Of a DNA stretch of 21,963 nt, positions 17,751 to 21,963 are shown in pieces (the stretch's first letter is position 1; the number at the start of each line of letters is the position of its first letter). The position numbers and the translations under genes are program-made. Under the pieces are notes generated by a model. The model was not told the DNA's origin and searched no databases. It was given only the letters and a program-made list of their open reading frames with translations. The stretch is taken from NCBI GenBank assembly GCA_025531455.1, contig JAMYHL010000160.1, positions 1-21,963 of the forward strand, read 5' to 3'. The stretch comes from Apiotrichum sp. Y4204. Its lineage: Eukaryota > Basidiomycota > Tremellomycetes > Trichosporonales > Trichosporonaceae.

Positions 17751-18710
17751 ATGAAGGTCGAGTGCCTGGACAAGGACACGAACACATCATGTAAACGCTG
17801 CCGTCGACTCGGTGTCGAACGTTTAACCGTCGCCTTGTCCCACCTGTTAGGACAGACAAAGAGTGAGACACGTCTGGGCATGGGACTTCAACTGACAACC
17901 AGACGACTCCGGAGTCTTGAAGGTCGGATGGGAGACGTCCACTCGATGCCACAAAACATTTACCCCAAAGTCGCAGGCAAAAGTTTCTCCAACACAGTCA
18001 AACGGTTCATCGAACGCACTCTCTCAAAGCGCTGCACAATCCAGGGCCGACGGCCCGCTCACTTTGGCTCAGTCGGTACAATCCCAAGCGCTTGTAATGC
18101 TCCCCTTCGCCAGTTCGAGAGGCCCCGACTCACGACCAGGACACAGGCCTATCCTCACTCCAGCAGACTTTACCAGTCGACCTATAGATGCCCCCGAAGA
18201 GGACACCACCCATGATGGTCCATACAACGGCCACAATGGTGTCGAGTCCGAGTCTGAATCCGAGTCCGGATCCAATTCTCAAAAACAAATCAACTCCGAG
18301 GCTGATGAAGATGACAGAATGGGTAGGTGGTCGCCCAGTCCACTTTGTGACGAAGAACGACGCGTGCCATTACGCCGCCTGCTCAGGACTGAAGAACAGA
18401 CCAGACTTGGGAAGATGACGCCTGGGAGCACAATAGAGGAACAGGGAGACCAATGCTGCTTGTCAAAGAGACCGAGGACAGAGACAATGGCACAAGAGGT
18501 CGAGGGTGCGGCTTCCCAACTGCGAAAGCGTCGACGCACTCGTTCGAACTCGGAGACGCCACGCTCACCACGAGCTCCTGGGAATACCGAGCGAAGCAAT
18601 GCGGATTCTATAGTGGCCGATATCGTCACTGAAGAAGAGGGACGCCGAATCTTTGACAGGCAACCTATTCGAACATCTCATCGCTCATGGTGCTGACTTT
18701 TTTTTCTAGC
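17751..18710 (+). pseudogene. Zn2Cys6 fungal transcription factor relic
   Basis: MKVECLDKDTNTSCKRCRRL then GVER is the second half of a Zn2Cys6 cluster (third, fourth and fifth Cys), but the sixth ligand is Arg (CGT 17820-17822, one base from TGT). It is followed by LSHLLGQTKSETRLGMGLQ and a coiled linker RRLRSLEGRM. The frame then changes near 17920-18000 to a 259-codon frame with Ser/Glu runs (about 18240-18270), basic patches RKRRRTRS (about 18520), and DIVTEEEGRRIFD, which looks like the entry to the fungal middle homology region. After a further shift NLFEHLIAHGADFF runs into a T tract at 18698. The first two cysteines and the whole MHR are missing. Intact proteins are nuclear regulators. 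Confidence 0.65.
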
Positions 18711-19599
18711 TTCTTTTAAGGAGCTGCAGGCTACATGCCTCTATTCAACCCCGAAAGGGACACGTTTGGCGAGATTCGTCAACGTAGGCCGCAGTGTCTC
18801 ACTGCTGTGATGATGGTGGGACAGATGAGTGACGACGCAGGACGTGAGTGGTCCAGCTGAGGAAACGCAAGGCTGACGTTGCAGAGGGTCGTGCGAGTCA
18901 TTTGTGCATGAGGTAGAGACAGCACGCCGATCAACTTTGTGTGTAGGCTCCGGCCTAGTGTAGCTCACATCGTACAGCCATGACGACCATGTTCACAACA
19001 AAAGGCAGCCTGCAGGCGGTGCAGGCGATGGGTAACGGCTTCTATCGCCGTGTTTCTCTGACAGTAGTGATCCTCGCGTCTTGGGGACATGTTGCATGCC
19101 GTCCGGGCATTGCCGAGAGCACGCTTGGCGGAGTGCGTGAGCAGTGAGTCTCATCCATCGTCGGCGGCCAGCACTGTGATGAGGCAGGCAGGCACGCTCG
19201 CGAGGCTCACAGGCCGCAGCGTGGGGTGCAGTTCAAGAGCATGCAGTTTCAGATGACGAGGAGACTTCAGCACTACGACTCTCTTTCCCGCGGGATGGGG
19301 CACGAGTGACGAAGCGCAGGGGCAACCACGAGAATCCGAAGAAGCAAGGAGACGGTTGGGGGTGGAGATATTGGGCATCACAGCGCCGTGGCCACGAGTG
19401 TACGCTCGCCGGGGCGCCCATTGCCAAGCGACAACGCGATGGCAGTCGCATTCGAGGGACCTCTGTTGCAAATGAAAAAAGGGTGTCTCTCCGTCGTTGG
19501 CTCGCAATCGTTCTTGCTTGGCCACCGTCTTTTTGGTAGGAAGGGGGCTGTTGTGCCATGGAGTGAATGGTGTGTGGGTGTACGCCAGTCCGTTAATGA
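18711..19599. other. Mostly gene-free; weak plus-strand candidate
   Basis: ATG 18979 opens 55 codons (MTTMFTTKGSLQAVQAMGNG...). It ends at a GTGAGT that can be spliced (GTGAGT...CTCACAG, about 66 nt) in phase to a second short open exon ending near 19312. The peptide matches nothing known. No other signal. Confidence 0.2.
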
Positions 19600-19887
19600 T
19601 TATGGCGCTTGGACGTCCAAGCTCCCTCGGTTGCCAGCCTCGAGAAGTTGGACAGTTTCAACGGATTGAGGCGAGAAACTGCAATCTGGAGCGGCATGGA
19701 GCACTGCAGGCTCAAACATGGAGACCAGCAGCACATACTTGGGTGCCCGGTGGAGTGGCTTTGTCAAGCTCCATCGCGTCTCGAGGTGTTTGGATGCTGA
19801 CTCGAACGTCGGCTCGCGGTCGAGAAGGTCTAGTATGGCTGTCTGCTTGGCACGTGAATCACCAAAACCTTGCGATGAGCACTTGCC
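19600..19887 (-). other. Open frame without start, possible exon remnant
   Basis: Between TAG 19890-19888 and TAA 19602-19600 the minus strand is open for 95 codons: AKQTAILDLLDREPTFESAS, KHLETRWSLTKPLHRAPKYV, EPAVLHAAPDCSFSPQSVET. It looks coding in composition but has no early ATG and no recognised family. Confidence 0.3.
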
Positions 19888-19890
19888 CTA

Positions 19891-21224
19891 CCATCCTTCA
19901 CCCAAAAGCGTAGCGGGAACGCACATGGGTAAACCCTGGGTACGCTCTCAATGTCTCCAGTACGCAAAGTGGGTCGCGACTGACAACGACAAGGCATTTC
20001 TGTCGACGGTCTGCCGGGCAGCAAGGTGATTGACAATGCTTTGCACTGCCGGCGGTCCCTGATTCTCAGTTTCCTTCCGTTCTTGAGCGTCAGGAGCTCG
20101 GAGGTCGGACGTTGAATCGGACTGGGTCTCCGCAACAGAGATACAAACCGGTGCGGAATCGTGATGCCGACATTTCTGACTAAGCGCTATCCGGCTTCAG
20201 TACGTCACTGCCAACGGAAGGGATAGTGACGGGCCGCTTTTAATAATGAACTGGGTAGTGTGGTATTATCCAGTAACATATACTTCGTATTGAACAACTT
20301 CCGTGAACATTCTCCTCTCTCCCGCAACCTTTGACCTCACTTTTCGTTCGACTCCCTTTCTGTGGGCCCTTTCCGAGTGGGGAACTTTGGCCGCCAATAT
20401 AAACTGGCAGTTGCTGGCACTCACTGTACTTACGTCACTGTACTTACGTCCCCGCCCTCCCTTGTACGATATGTACCATACGTTACTGTTAGGTGTTCTA
20501 GTTCGATTCGGGCAGCGATTTACGAGTTCGAGGGAGGAAGAGAAGATATGTGGACAACAATGAGACTTTGTGTGTGCCGATGTGTTGTGCGGAATACGGG
20601 CGATGATGTTGGCCGGAACGGGACTTTAAATGCGTCTCCTGAATAAAACATGGAGGGAACGGACTACAATACTGCGGGCGTTAAGATTACACTAAATTAC
20701 GTAATATTCCTAGTTCTGTGCTTCGGCTAAGGACCTGCGAGCGGCAAATGGCGTGAAGCTACATGTGGGGCCTGCCATGAGCGAGCCCGAGACAAAGGAA
20801 AAAGCTGTCGCAGGGTTCCAGGCCAGTCAGTGTGGGTCCTGGAGGCTCGCGTTCTGGTCTCGAAGCAGACATCGGTGCAGCAGGGTGGTTCTGCTCCTCG
20901 TTCGAAAGGATGAACACGTTTTTGTACTGCGATGCCTGTCCTCCGCTTTAGATGTCTAAGTACGTGGCTACCCCACATTTATCATGATGGGATGGATATA
21001 GGCTGGAACTAGGCACAAGCTGCATTGGGCCAGGTACAACGAAGAAGCCTCGCATACGAGCAGTCAGGTGAGCCTGAGGCCAATTGCTAGAAGCAATGAG
21101 TTGCAGCGAGAGGTGAGATTTGCAGCATGTTTTGACGCTTTAAACTGCACCATGTAACACGTAATATGAACTGTATGTCAACTACTAACTTGCGCACCAT
21201 CAGACCACAAAACAAGGCCATACC
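19891..21224. other. Gene-free stretch
   Basis: No supported gene. A perfect 14-bp tandem duplication lies at 20421-20448. A TATAAA at about 20398 and TATA-like AT-rich words near 20270 do not lead to a recognisable gene. Open frames at 20362-20646 and 20727-20978 show no motif. Confidence 0.4.
20421..20448. repeat. Perfect 14-bp tandem duplication
   Basis: TCACTGTACTTACG occurs twice in direct succession. Confidence 0.85.
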
Positions 21225-21869
21225 TCACCAAGGAAAATGTGCGTCGTGTTGGACTGGGGGAGGATGGAGAAGCGAGGGTGATGATGGGCCTTCTGGATAT
21301 GGTGACAGTAACCCAGGTGGCCGAGACGTACCACAATAACTCGGTAACTGCACACGAGGAACAAGGTTTACATGTCGCTGAATTGGGATTGCTGAACGTG
21401 CAATTGGGAAAGCATACCCAGAGGCGAAGGGTAATGGCCATGACGTGCCATCCATTGTCGTTGGGTGTGGAACAGTGGCAGGATGCGGCGGTTGGACTGT
21501 TTCCTGGCCAACAACATCCCTCCATCGGTCGCTTTTACAATGAACTTTGGTGTGCCTTTTGAGATTGGATTTAACAGAAAACCGACGACAGCACAAATGG
21601 TGCGAGCATACGTATGGCCGTTCTCCTGTGTCTTTCAGTTAGTGGAGGTGACTCACAGGACACTTACGGGTATAGATATGAGTGCGCAGAGAACTCGGTC
21701 GCGTGAACGCCTTTGCGCAATGAGGACACTCATGCCTGCGAGGCACCAATTTCCTTCCCACTCTCTCACTTTCATTTTCCTTGTTTTCGATGGTGGCGGC
21801 GGGGAGGGTGATCTGCACTGCACGAGTTCCAGTGTCGTACAATGCAGCCCACAGCAGATGGCCGTTCAT
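21225..21869 (-). CDS. Two-finger C2H2 zinc-finger transcription factor, intact copy (Z copy B), 2 exons
   Basis: Exon 1 (21869-21668) and exon 2 (21625-21225) join across a 42-nt intron (GTAAGT...GACACAG, branch CTAAC) to give 200 aa. Finger 1 is at about residues 50-68 (CPHCAKAFTRPSSLRTHIYT). Finger 2 is canonical, C-x4-C-x12-H-x3-H, within SHHLCCRRFSVKSNLKRH. The C-terminal half is Pro/Ser-rich without further domains. The spliced junction reads HIYTRERPY where relatives usually have HxxxHTGERPY, so the fourth zinc ligand of finger 1 is replaced by Arg. The start ATG is conserved in the dead copy at 12304 (QMVDHLFW versus QMNGHLLW). A nuclear regulator by family; target unknown. Sequence upstream of 21963 is not available, so more 5' exons remain possible. 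Confidence 0.8.
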
Positions 21870-21963
21870 CTGGTGGTGGGGTCAAGAACTCTAGGAGGGT
21901 CGAGTCAGAAAGATGTCGTATTTAACGCCCCGCATAACCATGGCTGCCAAGTTGAAGTGTTCG

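Noticed and set aside
17751..18215. 154-codon frame as an intact Zn2Cys6 protein
   Set aside because: It lacks three of six cysteines, and its second half is less protein-like than the overlapping 259-codon frame, which points to a frameshift.
20502..20515. tRNA-like B-box word (TAGTTCGATTCGGG)
   Set aside because: No matching A box, anticodon arm or acceptor stem can be drawn around it.
1..21963. Retrotransposon or DNA transposon
   Set aside because: No reverse transcriptase, integrase, DDE or helicase motifs, no long terminal repeats and no clear target-site duplications were seen in any frame.
1..21963. Repeat-induced point mutation as cause of the pseudogenes
   Set aside because: Several lesions are frameshifts, and one stop (TAG for Glu at 551-553) is a transversion, so a C-to-T process alone does not explain the decay. 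A dinucleotide count was not made.

Overview
The window looks like fungal nuclear DNA, most likely from an Agaricomycete-type basidiomycete. Supported genes are interrupted by introns of about 40-130 nt (mostly 42-68) with GT...AG ends and CTNAY-like branch points. The recognisable families are fungal: a sugar-permease relic, a Ran1-like kinase start, C2H2, HMG-box and Zn2Cys6 regulators, and a GH5 fragment. I cannot name a genus. I see no bacterial operon, CRISPR array, rRNA, tRNA, transposase or reverse transcriptase.

Left part (1-4.8 kb). Positions 1-960 (minus) hold a decayed maltose/alpha-glucoside-type MFS transporter running off the left edge, next to an unknown decayed reading frame (about 960-1438). 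Then come the only clearly healthy metabolic genes. These are a 136-aa GFA/CENP-V family protein (minus, three exons, 2913-2321) and a 347-aa zinc-free quinone-oxidoreductase-type MDR enzyme (plus, four exons, 3542-4729). A possible 84-aa two-exon gene lies between them on the minus strand. The 260-bp divergent spacer carries a duplicated element with a Yap1-like core and a TATA-like box.

Middle (4.8-10.4 kb). This is a graveyard of gene pieces: a Ser/Thr-rich GPI-anchored surface protein broken by frameshifts, fused in frame to the first 42 residues of a Ran1/Sks1-like kinase; a second, inverted copy of that kinase start at 9.35-9.54 kb; and a Cys-rich protein relic (8.0-8.76 kb).

Right part (9.8-22 kb). 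A roughly 580-bp unknown segment (R) occurs twice in direct orientation (9.84-10.42 and 16.33-16.89 kb). A two-finger C2H2 gene (Z) also occurs twice, same strand: a dead copy at 11.7-12.3 kb and an apparently intact 200-aa copy at 21.2-21.9 kb. The order R-then-Z is the same both times, which suggests an old block duplication, with the second copy stretched by about 3 kb that now holds a GH5 fragment and a Zn2Cys6 regulator relic. An HMG-box relic (13.2-13.8 kb) and an unidentified relic with one in-frame stop (14.9-15.3 kb) lie between.

Overall: three expressed-looking genes plus one candidate, in an accessory-type region where duplicated regulators and secreted or transport genes are decaying. 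I found no clear new multi-gene system. The divergent redox promoter and the R-Z duplication are the most rewarding items.
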